From: Phycisphaerae bacterium
GTDB lineage: Bacteria; Planctomycetota; Phycisphaerae; Phycisphaerales; SM1A02
DNA length: 10,528 nt
NCBI GenBank assembly: GCA_016873355.1
Contig: VGXK01000041.1
Span: 1-10,528 of the forward strand
Direction of reading: 5' to 3'
Numbering within the stretch: the first letter of the stretch is position 1; each line of letters opens with the position of its first letter. Below, one piece after another: positions 1 through 6,433 of the stretch. Below the pieces are notes generated by a model. That model was not told the origin of the DNA. It searched no databases and worked only from the letters and a program-made list of their open reading frames with translations. The translations under genes and the position numbers were made by a program.

Positions 1-2534
1 TCGCCGGCGCTCATCTGTCCGTGACCGACGATCACGCGCGCCTCGGGCACGAGCGATCGCACGCGGTCGGCCACCCGTTCGATCGAGCGAACGCGGTTGT
101 GCACGAAGAAGATCTGCCCCTCGCGCGCGAGTTCGCGGCGGATGGCCTGCAGGATTCGTCGATCGTTCCAGGGGATCACCTCGGTGACGATCGCGCGGCG
201 GTCGGGCGGCGGCGTGGTGAGCGAACTGATGTCGCGGAGACCGAGCAGCGCCATGTGCAGCGTGCGCGGGATCGGCGTGGCGCTCAGCGTGAGCACGTCG
301 GCGGTCACGCGGAACTCGAGCAGGCGCTGCTTGTGCTCCACGCCGAAGCGCTGCTCCTCGTCGACGACGACGAGGCCAAGATCCTTGAGCCGCACGTCGG
401 CCGAGAGCAGCCGATGGGTGCCGATGAGCACGTCCACCCGACCCGCCGCCGCGTCGTCGAGAATGGCCCGCTGCTCCGCGCTCGTCTTGAATCGGCTGAG
501 GCTCTCGATTCGGAACGGATACCCGGCGAATCGCTCGCGGAAGGTGCGCTCGTGCTGCTCGGCGAGCACGGTGGTCGGCACGAGCACCGCCACCTGCTTG
601 CCGAACTCGACCGCCTTGAACGCGCCGCGAATCGCAACTTCCGTCTTGCCGAAGCCCACGTCGCCGCACACGAGCCGGTCCATCGGCCGCGCCCGCGCCA
701 TGTCGCGCTTGAGCGCCGCGATCGCGGAGAGCTGATCCTCCGTCTCCTCGTAGGGGAACTCCGCTTCGAACTCGCGCTGCCACTCGGTGTCGTCGGGAAA
801 GCGGATTCCGGGGGTCGCCTCGCGCACCGCCTGCACGCGCAGCAGTTCCGCGGCGAGGTCGAGCACCGCCTCCTCCACCCGCGCCTTCTGGTTCTTCCAG
901 CGCTTGCCGCCGAGCATCGAGAGTTTCGGCTTCGCGCCGCCGGCGCCAACGTACTTCTGGATCAGGTCGACGCGCGACGCGGGCACGTGCAGCCGCGCGG
1001 CGCCGTCGAACTCGAGCGTGAGGAACTCCTCGTCGGGACCGCCGCGCGCCTCGGGAAGCCGCGCCAGGCCCGAGTAGAGCGCGATGCCGTGATCCCGGTG
1101 CACCACGAAGTCGCCGGGCGCGAACTGGAGGAACGCCTCGCGCGCCGCGGCGCGGCCGATCGTGGGCGCCAGCACGCGGCGGCGCGGCATCCATCGATGC
1201 AGCACTTCGTGCTGCGGCACGACCGCGAACTGCGCGGCGGCACGATTCGCGCCGCGGCTCGAGTCGGTCGACGCGCTCGCGTCTCCCCAGATGAAGCCGC
1301 GATGGAGGTGCCGCCGCTCGACCGCGACGGCGGCGCCGGGCGCATGCGTGGCGAGCAGCTCGCGCGCGCGAGCTTCTTCGCCCTCGTTGTCGCAGAGCAG
1401 CGAGAGCGGCATTTCGCTCGCCATCGTCGCGATCTCGTCGAAGGCCGCGCCGACCTGCTCCGGGAATCCCGGCAGCGCCCGCACGGGAATCGACTCGATG
1501 CGATTCGACGCATTGCCGGCGGAGAACTGGTTCACGTCGAGCACGGCGTGCAGCGACGAGCCGAGGCTCCGGAACACCTCCGGGGGCGGAAACACGCCTC
1601 GCGAATCGTGCACGCGCTCCCAGTAGCCGCGGGCCTGCTCCGTGACCTCGGCGAGTTCCGCGATCACAGCGACCGTGCGGCGCGGCAGCAGCGACGCGAG
1701 CTGCACCGTTCCCGCGTCGCTCTGGATCGCGTCGGCGGAGGCGCTCACGATCGAGACCTCGTCGATCGCGCGATCGCTCGCCTGCGTCGCCGGATCGATC
1801 TCGAAGATGCGCTCGAGCTCGTCGCCGAGGAAATCGAGCCGCACCGGCGCCGATCCGCCGGGCGGATGGATGTCGACGAGCCCGCCTCGCACCGCGAAGT
1901 CGCCGGGCTGCTCCACCGTCTCGCCGCGCCGGTAGCCGCCGTCGGCGAGCCACTCGACGAGCTCGCGCCGGTTCACGCGCTCGCCGCGCCGAAGCCGGCG
2001 CAGCAGTTTCGGTTGGCGCGTTCGGTCGGGAACGCCCTGCATGAGCGCGGCGATCGGGGCGACGATCACGATCGCGGCGTGCTCGCCCGCTTCCACGCGC
2101 GTCGGTGCCGGCGCCGCCGGGAACGCGGCCTTCCTCGAACTCGGCGCGGAGGCGATCTTCGCCGCGAGCTCGGCGGCGCGCGTGCCCGCAGCTCGGCCGG
2201 TCTGCTCCGCGCCGAGTCGATCGACGAATCGAAGTCGAGCCGCGACGAGATCGAGCGCCGCGGCGCTCTCGCCCGGAAGCGCCTCGATCGCGGGAAAGAG
2301 CTCCGCACGGCAGCCGAGCTCCTCGATCTCGTCGACCATTTCGGCCGCTTCGTCGAGGTGCGCGGCGACGAGGAGCACCGGACGATCGAGGCGCACCGCG
2401 AGTCTCGACGCGATCACCGTGGTGCTGCTGCCGGCGGCGCCCCGCGCCGACACGGCGCCGCCCGACTCCACCGCCGCCGCGATTCGTGACACCGCCTCGC
2501 TCGCGTCGATCCGGGCGAGCCAATCGGCGCTCAT
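1..2534 (-). CDS. mfd: Transcription-repair coupling factor Mfd (C-terminus cut by window edge)
   Basis: Mfd is a DNA translocase that displaces RNA polymerase stalled at lesions and recruits UvrA for nucleotide excision repair. About 844 residues are visible. Order: N-terminal UvrB-like module (about 1-350) with a degenerate first Walker A (GAAGSSTT, Lys missing, as is normal for Mfd) and the segment EQPGDFAVRGGLVDIHPPGG; a CarD-like RNA-polymerase-interacting domain (about 470-530, GDFVVHRDHG); then the translocase with Walker A GDVGFGKT (624-631), DEEQ box (725-728) and SATPIPRT. It ends after GHGQM, so roughly 300 residues (second RecA lobe end, TRG and C-terminal domain) lie off the left edge. 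These positions match E. coli Mfd closely. The ATG at 2534 overlaps the preceding stop (ATGA), with GGAG five bases upstream. I found no frameshift in translation. Identification is very secure. Confidence 0.97.
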   Translation of the reverse strand, partial: MSADWLARIDASEAVSRIAAAVESGGAVSARGAAGSSTTVIASRLAVRLDRPVLLVAAHLDEAAEMVDEIEELGCRAELFPAIEALPGESAAALDLVAARLRFVDRLGAEQTGRAAGTRAAELAAKIASAPSSRKAAFPAAPAPTRVEAGEHAAIVIVAPIAALMQGVPDRTRQPKLLRRLRRGERVNRRELVEWLADGGYRRGETVEQPGDFAVRGGLVDIHPPGGSAPVRLDFLGDELERIFEIDPATQASDRAIDEVSIVSASADAIQSDAGTVQLASLLPRRTVAVIAELAEVTEQARGYWERVHDSRGVFPPPEVFRSLGSSLHAVLDVNQFSAGNASNRIESIPVRALPGFPEQVGAAFDEIATMASEMPLSLLCDNEGEEARARELLATHAPGAAVAVERRHLHRGFIWGDASASTDSSRGANRAAAQFAVVPQHEVLHRWMPRRRVLAPTIGRAAAREAFLQFAPGDFVVHRDHGIALYSGLARLPEARGGPDEEFLTLEFDGAARLHVPASRVDLIQKYVGAGGAKPKLSMLGGKRWKNQKARVEEAVLDLAAELLRVQAVREATPGIRFPDDTEWQREFEAEFPYEETEDQLSAIAALKRDMARARPMDRLVCGDVGFGKTEVAIRGAFKAVEFGKQVAVLVPTTVLAEQHERTFRERFAGYPFRIESLSRFKTSAEQRAILDDAAAGRVDVLIGTHRLLSADVRLKDLGLVVVDEEQRFGVEHKQRLLEFRVTADVLTLSATPIPRTLHMALLGLRDISSLTTPPPDRRAIVTEVIPWNDRRILQAIRRELAREGQIFFVHNRVRSIERVADRVRSLVPEARVIVGHGQMSAG

Positions 2535-2917
2535 GGGCGCTCCGGCGTGCCCGGCGAGTTCGGCGTGAACGGCGAACTCGCAGCCACCGAGGCCCACGGG
2601 CGAATCCGCTCGAGCGTGACGGGACCGATGCCTCGCACGCGCTCGAGCTCGTCGACCCGATCGAATCGGCCGTCGTCGCGTCGCGAGTCGACGATCCGCT
2701 GCGAGATCGACGGTCCCACCCCGGGAAGCAGCGCGAGTTCGACCACGCTCGCCGTGTTGAGGTCGACGACCCAGCGCTCGCCGGCGATCGGTGCGCCGAC
2801 CGCATCCGCCGGACGCGTGCGCTGCGCGGCGCCGATCGCAAGCGCCGTCAGGAGCGCCCCGGCAACGATCGCCGGTGCGCGCGGCTCGCTGCGGCCGTGG
2901 TGCACGGCGGTGCTCAC
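2531..2917 (-). CDS. ComEA-like helix-hairpin-helix protein with N-terminal membrane anchor
   Basis: Small 128-residue protein. Residues about 14-31 (APAIVAGALLTALAIGAA) form a single hydrophobic segment, either a membrane anchor or an uncleaved signal. Residues 50-110 contain the tandem helix-hairpin-helix pair of ComEA proteins: DLNTASVVELALLPGVGPSISQRI, then RFDRVDELERVRGIGPVTLERI. This fold binds double-stranded DNA without sequence specificity. In ComEA it captures incoming DNA during natural transformation. The tail is Pro/Ser-rich. The start is GTG, overlapping the upstream gene's stop (GTGA) with a strong GAGGAGG Shine-Dalgarno sequence just before it, so translation is probably coupled. 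Its stop overlaps the mfd ATG. The domain call is secure. A role in DNA uptake is inference, since many ComEA-like proteins lie outside competence loci and no comEC is seen here. Confidence 0.88.
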   Translation of the reverse strand: MSTAVHHGRSEPRAPAIVAGALLTALAIGAAQRTRPADAVGAPIAGERWVVDLNTASVVELALLPGVGPSISQRIVDSRRDDGRFDRVDELERVRGIGPVTLERIRPWASVAASSPFTPNSPGTPERP

Positions 2918-4464
2918 GGCCCCTCCTCGGCTTCGGCGCCGCCGTCGCCGCCGACGACGCCCGCCCCCTCTTCCGCCGCCTTCGCCGGCGGCAGCGCGCC
3001 GAGCGGCTCGCGCAGCCGTCGCCGGAGCGACACCAGCTTGGAGAGCACCGCCTTCGGGCGGCCGTTCGCGTCGAGCAGGCCGTCCTGCCGCGGCAATCCG
3101 CCGCCGCGCCCGTCGACGAGCCGATCCCACACGACGCCCGCCACGAACGGCTTCGAGAGCAGGATCGGCATCACGCGCCCGGCCCAGCGAGCCTGCGACT
3201 GATCCGACCACGAGCCTCGCCAGCCGCCCCCGCGCGGATCCTCCTCCAGGCTCGGCGCGCCGAGCGCGCTCACGATCACCGGCACCTCCATGAGGAAGAA
3301 GCGATCGAGCAGCGCGCTCACCTGCATGAGATCGCGCGTGCCCCGTCCGAAGCTCGAATCGCCGAAGACGACCGGCACTCCGATGCAGTCGAGGCGGATC
3401 CCGCCCTGCACGAGCTGGTCGAGGTACTCCCACGGCGGCGACGAACCGTCGAGCCGCGAGACTCGATCGCCGAACGGCTCGCCCACTTCCACGAGCACGC
3501 GTGCGCCGCGACGACTCTGCCGCACGAGCAGCGCGGCGCGACGCGTGAGATCGACTCGATCCTCCGCCGCCATCGGCGCGAGCTCGCACACGTGCAGGCC
3601 CGACGCGATGTTCCAGATCTCGACGAGCTCGCGGTATCGATAGACCACCTGCTCCATGAAGCGCCAGAGCAGCTCCTTGATCGACTCGTAGTTGCGAAGC
3701 GAATCGAGCGCCCACTCCGGCATCGACTCCGGATGCAGCCGAACGAGCGGACCCGCCACGATCGGCTTGCCGAGATTGCGAGCCCAGAGCATGCAGCGAT
3801 CGACCGCGGTGAAGTCGATCGAATCGGGGCGCGGCTGCATCGACCGCCAGTTCGTCGTCACCGAGACGAGATCGAAGTCCTTGCGGATCAGCTCCGTCAC
3901 CGGGGCCGGATCTCCGGCGGGATCGACCCGAACACCGAGCGTGCTGCGATTCGCCGGCTTCGTGCCGAACCGCCGGTGCAGCAGGATCTTCGCGTGCCGC
4001 ATTGCGAGTCGTTCGGAGGCGTCGATCGCCGCGGCGAGCGCGTCGGCGTGTCTCGCCTCGGCCGCCGCCGGATCCTTCAGCACGCTCGCCTCCACGAAGA
4101 TCTCCCGCGCCTGCTCCCAGCGCTCGAGCGCGTCTCCCGAGAGCGCGGGATCGAACATGAGCCATTCCTCGCTCTTGGCGATGAAGAGCTTGATGCGATG
4201 CCGCGCGAGCTCCTGGTTGAGTCGATACGGCTCCTCGCGCAGCGCCAGCAGACAGGTCTGAAGCATGAGCCGACCCATCGGTCCCGCGTCGTAGCCCAGA
4301 CACAGCGCAGTCGCACGCGCATCGCGCGGCGTGCAGACGATCTCCCCGTCCCTGGACTCGATCGTCCCCGGAACAGGCAGGTCGTCTCGTCCGAGCAGAT
4401 GTGCGCTCACCAATGGCCAGGCCTTTGCCGGGCCCGTCGCGTCGAACACCTCGAACCGGAGCAT
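2914..4464 (-). CDS. GH10-fold (xylanase-like) protein lacking both catalytic glutamates
   Basis: 516 residues. Residues about 190-480 follow the order of glycoside hydrolase family 10 TIM barrels: FDLVSVTTNWRSMQP (197-211, cf. FNSVTAENEMKW), the loop at 234-251 ending PESMPEW (cf. HTLVWHSQLPGW), WNIASGLH (284-291, cf. WDVVNEAL), VPVIVSALGAPS (395-406, cf. EIAITELD), and the C-terminal VVWDRLVDG plus GLLDANGRPKAV (cf. WGVSDGYSW and LFDENYQPKPAY). Both expected glutamates are absent: Gly289 replaces the acid/base and Ala400 replaces the nucleophile. The first 190 residues are an unrecognised domain, and the last 25 are low-complexity Ala/Gly/Glu. No signal peptide is visible, so it is probably cytoplasmic. 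I infer a carbohydrate-binding or structural role rather than hydrolysis. The ATG at 4464 is chosen because it lies 8 bases after a -10-like box; longer forms would run into purC. It is first in a coupled operon with the ComEA-like gene and mfd. Confidence 0.75.
   Translation of the reverse strand: MLRFEVFDATGPAKAWPLVSAHLLGRDDLPVPGTIESRDGEIVCTPRDARATALCLGYDAGPMGRLMLQTCLLALREEPYRLNQELARHRIKLFIAKSEEWLMFDPALSGDALERWEQAREIFVEASVLKDPAAAEARHADALAAAIDASERLAMRHAKILLHRRFGTKPANRSTLGVRVDPAGDPAPVTELIRKDFDLVSVTTNWRSMQPRPDSIDFTAVDRCMLWARNLGKPIVAGPLVRLHPESMPEWALDSLRNYESIKELLWRFMEQVVYRYRELVEIWNIASGLHVCELAPMAAEDRVDLTRRAALLVRQSRRGARVLVEVGEPFGDRVSRLDGSSPPWEYLDQLVQGGIRLDCIGVPVVFGDSSFGRGTRDLMQVSALLDRFFLMEVPVIVSALGAPSLEEDPRGGGWRGSWSDQSQARWAGRVMPILLSKPFVAGVVWDRLVDGRGGGLPRQDGLLDANGRPKAVLSKLVSLRRRLREPLGALPPAKAAEEGAGVVGGDGGAEAEEGP
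2922..2928 (-). promoter_or_regulatory. Strong Shine-Dalgarno sequence before the ComEA-like gene
   Basis: On the minus strand GAGGAGG precedes the GTG start at 2917 by about four bases and lies inside the last codons of the GH10-like gene. It supports the GTG start and re-initiation after the overlapping stop. Confidence 0.75.
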
Positions 4465-4472
4465 CCGGCCGC

Positions 4473-4478
4473 AGTGTA
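4473..4478 (-). promoter_or_regulatory. Putative -10 element of the GH10-like/comEA-like/mfd operon
   Basis: On the minus strand the sequence reads GGGTACACT followed by eight bases and the ATG at 4464. TACACT fits the TANNNT -10 pattern. At this distance transcription would start at or next to the start codon, so the mRNA would be leaderless. No TTGACA-like -35 is visible. With an 18-bp spacer the -35 position is taken by the purC -10 box. Confidence 0.5.
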
Positions 4479-4496
4479 CCCCCGACGCCGAATTCG

Positions 4497-4502
4497 TAGA
4501 CT
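4497..4502 (+). promoter_or_regulatory. Putative -10 element of purC
   Basis: TAGACT lies eight bases before the purC ATG at 4511, the same spacing as the opposing gene's box. No Shine-Dalgarno sequence is present between them. No purine riboswitch or PurR-like palindrome is visible in the 46-bp gap, so the purine control seen in other bacteria is not evident here. Confidence 0.5.
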
Positions 4503-4510
4503 CGCGCCGC

Positions 4511-5467
4511 ATGAACGACGCGCTCGCCGAGGCTCTCATGCGCTCCGCGCTCCCGCTGCCGGCGCGGCGCGAGGGCAAGGCGCGGGACGTGTACCGGATC
4601 CCCGCCCGCGCGGGCGAGCCGCCGCGTCTGCTCGTGATCGCCACCGACCGGATCAGCGCGTTCGACGTGGTCATGCCGACCCCCATTCCCGGCAAGGGTC
4701 GCATTCTCACGGAGCTCTCTCTCTTCTGGTTCCGCTTTCTCCGGCGTCGCTCGATCTGCCGCGATCACCTGGTCGACGACCGCGTCGATTCGATCCCGGG
4801 ACTCGACGACTCGATGCGCCGGGCGCTCTCCGGCCGCAGCATGATCTGCCGCGAGGCTCGCGTGGTGCCGATCGAGTGCGTGGTGCGCGGCTATCTCGCC
4901 GGCAGCGGCTGGCGCGAGTACCGGCAGACGCGCGAGGTCTGCGGCGTGAAGCTGCCGGCGGGACTCGAGCTCGCGTCGAGGCTTCCCGAGCCGATCTTCA
5001 CTCCGGCCACGAAGGCCTCCGTCGGCCACGACGAGAACATCACCTTCGAGGCGGCGGCTCGCGACGTCGGCGCCGCCACGATGCACCAGCTCCGCGACTG
5101 GTCGATCTCGCTCTACCGCGCGGCGGCGGAGCACGCGCGTGCGCGCGGCGTGATTCTCGCCGACACGAAGTTCGAGTTCGGTCACGCGCTCGACGACGGC
5201 GAACTCATCCTGATCGACGAGGTGCTCACGCCGGACTCGAGTCGGTACTGGCCCGTCGATCGCTGGCAGCCCGGTGCCGATCCGCCGAGCTTCGACAAGC
5301 AGTTCCTGCGGGACTGGCTGCTCGAGCTCGAGTCTCGCGGCGAGTGGAATCGCATGCCGCCGGGTCCGGAGCTGCCCGCGCCGATCGTGGAGCAGACGCT
5401 CTCGCGCTATCGCGAGGCGCTGAAGCGGCTCACGGCTCCGGCGCCGCCGGCGGCTCCGGAGTCGTAA
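4511..5467 (+). CDS. purC: Phosphoribosylaminoimidazole-succinocarboxamide synthase (SAICAR synthase), ADE1-type
   Basis: PurC joins CAIR and L-aspartate using ATP to form SAICAR in purine synthesis, in the cytoplasm. The 318 residues match the longer yeast ADE1-like branch (about 300) rather than the 237-residue E. coli type. Family motifs in order: GKARDVY (22-28), DRISAFD (46-52), GKGRILTELSLFWF (61-74), ECVVRGYLAGSGWREY (122-137), PIFTPATKASVGHDENITF (161-179), DTKFEFG (218-224), DEVLTPDSSRYW (236-247) and PPSFDKQFLRDWL (258-270). The ATG at 4511 lies 8 bases after TAGACT with no Shine-Dalgarno sequence, suggesting a leaderless transcript. A second in-frame ATG at 4538 is possible but less likely. 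It is divergent from the GH10-like operon (46 bp). Its 3' end overlaps the folD 3' end by 38 bp, giving an unusual Pro/Ala tail (APAPPAAPES). Confidence 0.97.
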   Translation: MNDALAEALMRSALPLPARREGKARDVYRIPARAGEPPRLLVIATDRISAFDVVMPTPIPGKGRILTELSLFWFRFLRRRSICRDHLVDDRVDSIPGLDDSMRRALSGRSMICREARVVPIECVVRGYLAGSGWREYRQTREVCGVKLPAGLELASRLPEPIFTPATKASVGHDENITFEAAARDVGAATMHQLRDWSISLYRAAAEHARARGVILADTKFEFGHALDDGELILIDEVLTPDSSRYWPVDRWQPGADPPSFDKQFLRDWLLELESRGEWNRMPPGPELPAPIVEQTLSRYREALKRLTAPAPPAAPES

Positions 5468-6332
5468 GGCGCGTCGGCCGCAGCGCCGCCTCGACGACGT
5501 TGCGAAGAAGCATGGCGACCGTCATCGGTCCGACGCCGCCCGGCACCGGCGTGATGTGACCGGCCACGCGCGACGCCGAGTCGAAGTCCACGTCTCCCAC
5601 CGTGCGCAGCGTTCCGTCGGGACCCGGCACGCGGTTGATGCCCACGTCGATCACCACGGCGCCGGGCTTGAGCATTTCGCCGGTCACGAGCCGCGGCACT
5701 CCCGCCGCCGCGACCACCACCTCCGCCCGTCGCGTGAACGATTCGATCTCGCGCGTGAAGCGATTCGTGCTCACGACCGTGGCTTCCTCGCGCATGAGCA
5801 GCACCGCGATCGGCTTGCCCACGATGTTGCTCGCGCCGACGACGACGGCGCTGGCGCCTCGAAGCGCCACTCCGCTGCGCCGGATGAGCTCGAGCGACGC
5901 AAGCGCCGTGCACGGGAGCAGGCTCGTGCGCCCGTAGACCACGTTGCCGATGTTCGCGGGGTTGACGCCCTCGACGTCCTTCTCCGGCGCGATCAGCGCC
6001 TGCATGCGTTCCGTGTCGACCCCTTCCGGAAGCGGCAGATGCAGCATGATCGCCTGCACCGCCGATTCGCCGTTGAGCACCTCGATTCTCGCCGCCACGC
6101 GAGCCTCGCCCGCGTTCTCGGGCAGTCGATGGAGCACGTACTCGATGCCGACCGCCGCGCAGGTCCGGGCCTGATTCGTGGCATAGAGCACGGCCGAGCG
6201 GTCCTCCCCCACCAGGATCGCGTCGAGCCGCACCCGGCGTTTCGCCTCGGCCACGCGCGCGGCCACCTGCCGGCGAACCTCCTCGGCGGCGGCCTTTCCG
6301 TCGATGATCGACGCGATCGCGGTCGAAGACAT
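5430..6332 (-). CDS. folD: FolD-family methylenetetrahydrofolate dehydrogenase/cyclohydrolase with altered active site
   Basis: FolD normally oxidises 5,10-methylene-THF to methenyl-THF with NADP and hydrolyses that to 10-formyl-THF, the formyl donor for purine synthesis and initiator tRNA. The protein has 300 residues, the usual length. Clear family signatures: LPLPEGVD (99-106), EKDVEG (117-122), the dinucleotide-binding VVVGASNIVGKP (163-174), VIDVGINR (227-234) and ITPVPGGVGPMTVAM (260-274). Tyr50 is kept, but residues 54, 98 and 121 are Gln, His and Glu where E. coli has the active-site Lys, Gln and Asp; the numbering aligns without gaps. The cyclohydrolase step depends on the Lys, so dehydrogenase-only function is plausible. 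The ATG at 6332 lies 8 bases after TACCCT without a Shine-Dalgarno sequence. It converges on purC, a gene of the pathway that uses its product. Family assignment is firm; the exact activity is uncertain. Confidence 0.95.
   Translation of the reverse strand: MSSTAIASIIDGKAAAEEVRRQVAARVAEAKRRVRLDAILVGEDRSAVLYATNQARTCAAVGIEYVLHRLPENAGEARVAARIEVLNGESAVQAIMLHLPLPEGVDTERMQALIAPEKDVEGVNPANIGNVVYGRTSLLPCTALASLELIRRSGVALRGASAVVVGASNIVGKPIAVLLMREEATVVSTNRFTREIESFTRRAEVVVAAAGVPRLVTGEMLKPGAVVIDVGINRVPGPDGTLRTVGDVDFDSASRVAGHITPVPGGVGPMTVAMLLRNVVEAALRPTRLTTPEPPAAPEP
5436..5461 (+). terminator. Near-perfect 26-bp GC palindrome in the purC/folD overlap, possible bidirectional terminator
   Basis: Positions 5436-5461 equal their own reverse complement at 24 of 26 bases; only positions 5442 and 5455 break it. 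It lies between the two stop codons, inside both coding regions. RNA from either strand could fold into a GC hairpin, suited to ending both convergent transcripts. No T-tract follows on either side, so it is not a classic intrinsic terminator. The symmetry is seen; the terminator role is inferred. Confidence 0.45.
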
Positions 6333-6340
6333 GTGATCGG

Positions 6341-6346
6341 AGGGTA
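6341..6346 (-). promoter_or_regulatory. Putative -10 element of folD
   Basis: On the minus strand the sequence reads CGGTACCCT, then eight bases, then the folD ATG at 6332. There is no Shine-Dalgarno sequence. This matches the arrangement in front of purC and the GH10-like gene, and supports both the start choice and leaderless transcription. Confidence 0.5.
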
Positions 6347-6368
6347 CCGAATGCACGCGAAGCGCTGG

Positions 6369-6374
6369 TACGCT
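6369..6374 (+). promoter_or_regulatory. Putative -10 element of the TlpA-like gene
   Basis: TGGTACGCT on the plus strand resembles the boxes of the neighbouring genes but lies 59 bases before the ATG at 6434. It would give a leader of about 50 bases, and this gene, unlike the others, has a good Shine-Dalgarno sequence. The opposing folD box is 22 bp away. Confidence 0.45.
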
Positions 6375-6421
6375 GCGGCGGCCCTCGCGTCGGCGCGATG
6401 CCGTGCCGGGCGAATTCGAGC

Positions 6422-6429
6422 AAGGAGAG
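6422..6429 (+). promoter_or_regulatory. Shine-Dalgarno sequence deciding the TlpA-like start
   Basis: AAGGAGAG with GGAG six bases before the ATG at 6434. It is the clearest ribosome-binding site of the promoter-proximal genes here. It favours this start over the in-frame ATG at 6398, and the protein then begins directly with a signal peptide. Confidence 0.8.
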
Positions 6430-6433
6430 AACC

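Noticed and set aside
21..2489. Plus-strand open frame of 822 codons opposite mfd
   Set aside because: Arg/His-rich translation with no recognisable domain, lying antisense to a well-matched Mfd. Long stop-free shadow frames are expected at this GC content.
4465..4710. Longer N-terminus of the GH10-like protein starting at 4710
   Set aside because: It would overlap purC by about 200 bp antisense, adds Arg/Ser-rich sequence, and runs through both putative -10 boxes.
2918..5185. Long upstream extension of the ComEA-like frame
   Set aside because: Only the last 128 residues have a sensible composition. The upstream part is a shadow of the GH10-like gene and purC, and the GTG at 2917 has its own strong Shine-Dalgarno sequence.
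2791..5559. Plus-strand open frame of 922 codons crossing the GH10-like gene, the promoter region and purC
   Set aside because: It spans two real genes in the wrong frame, including purC itself, and is Arg-rich low-complexity. It is a GC-driven shadow.
6398..6433. Upstream ATG giving a 12-residue longer TlpA-like protein
   Set aside because: It has no Shine-Dalgarno sequence and would place polar residues before the signal peptide. The ATG at 6434 has an excellent ribosome-binding site.
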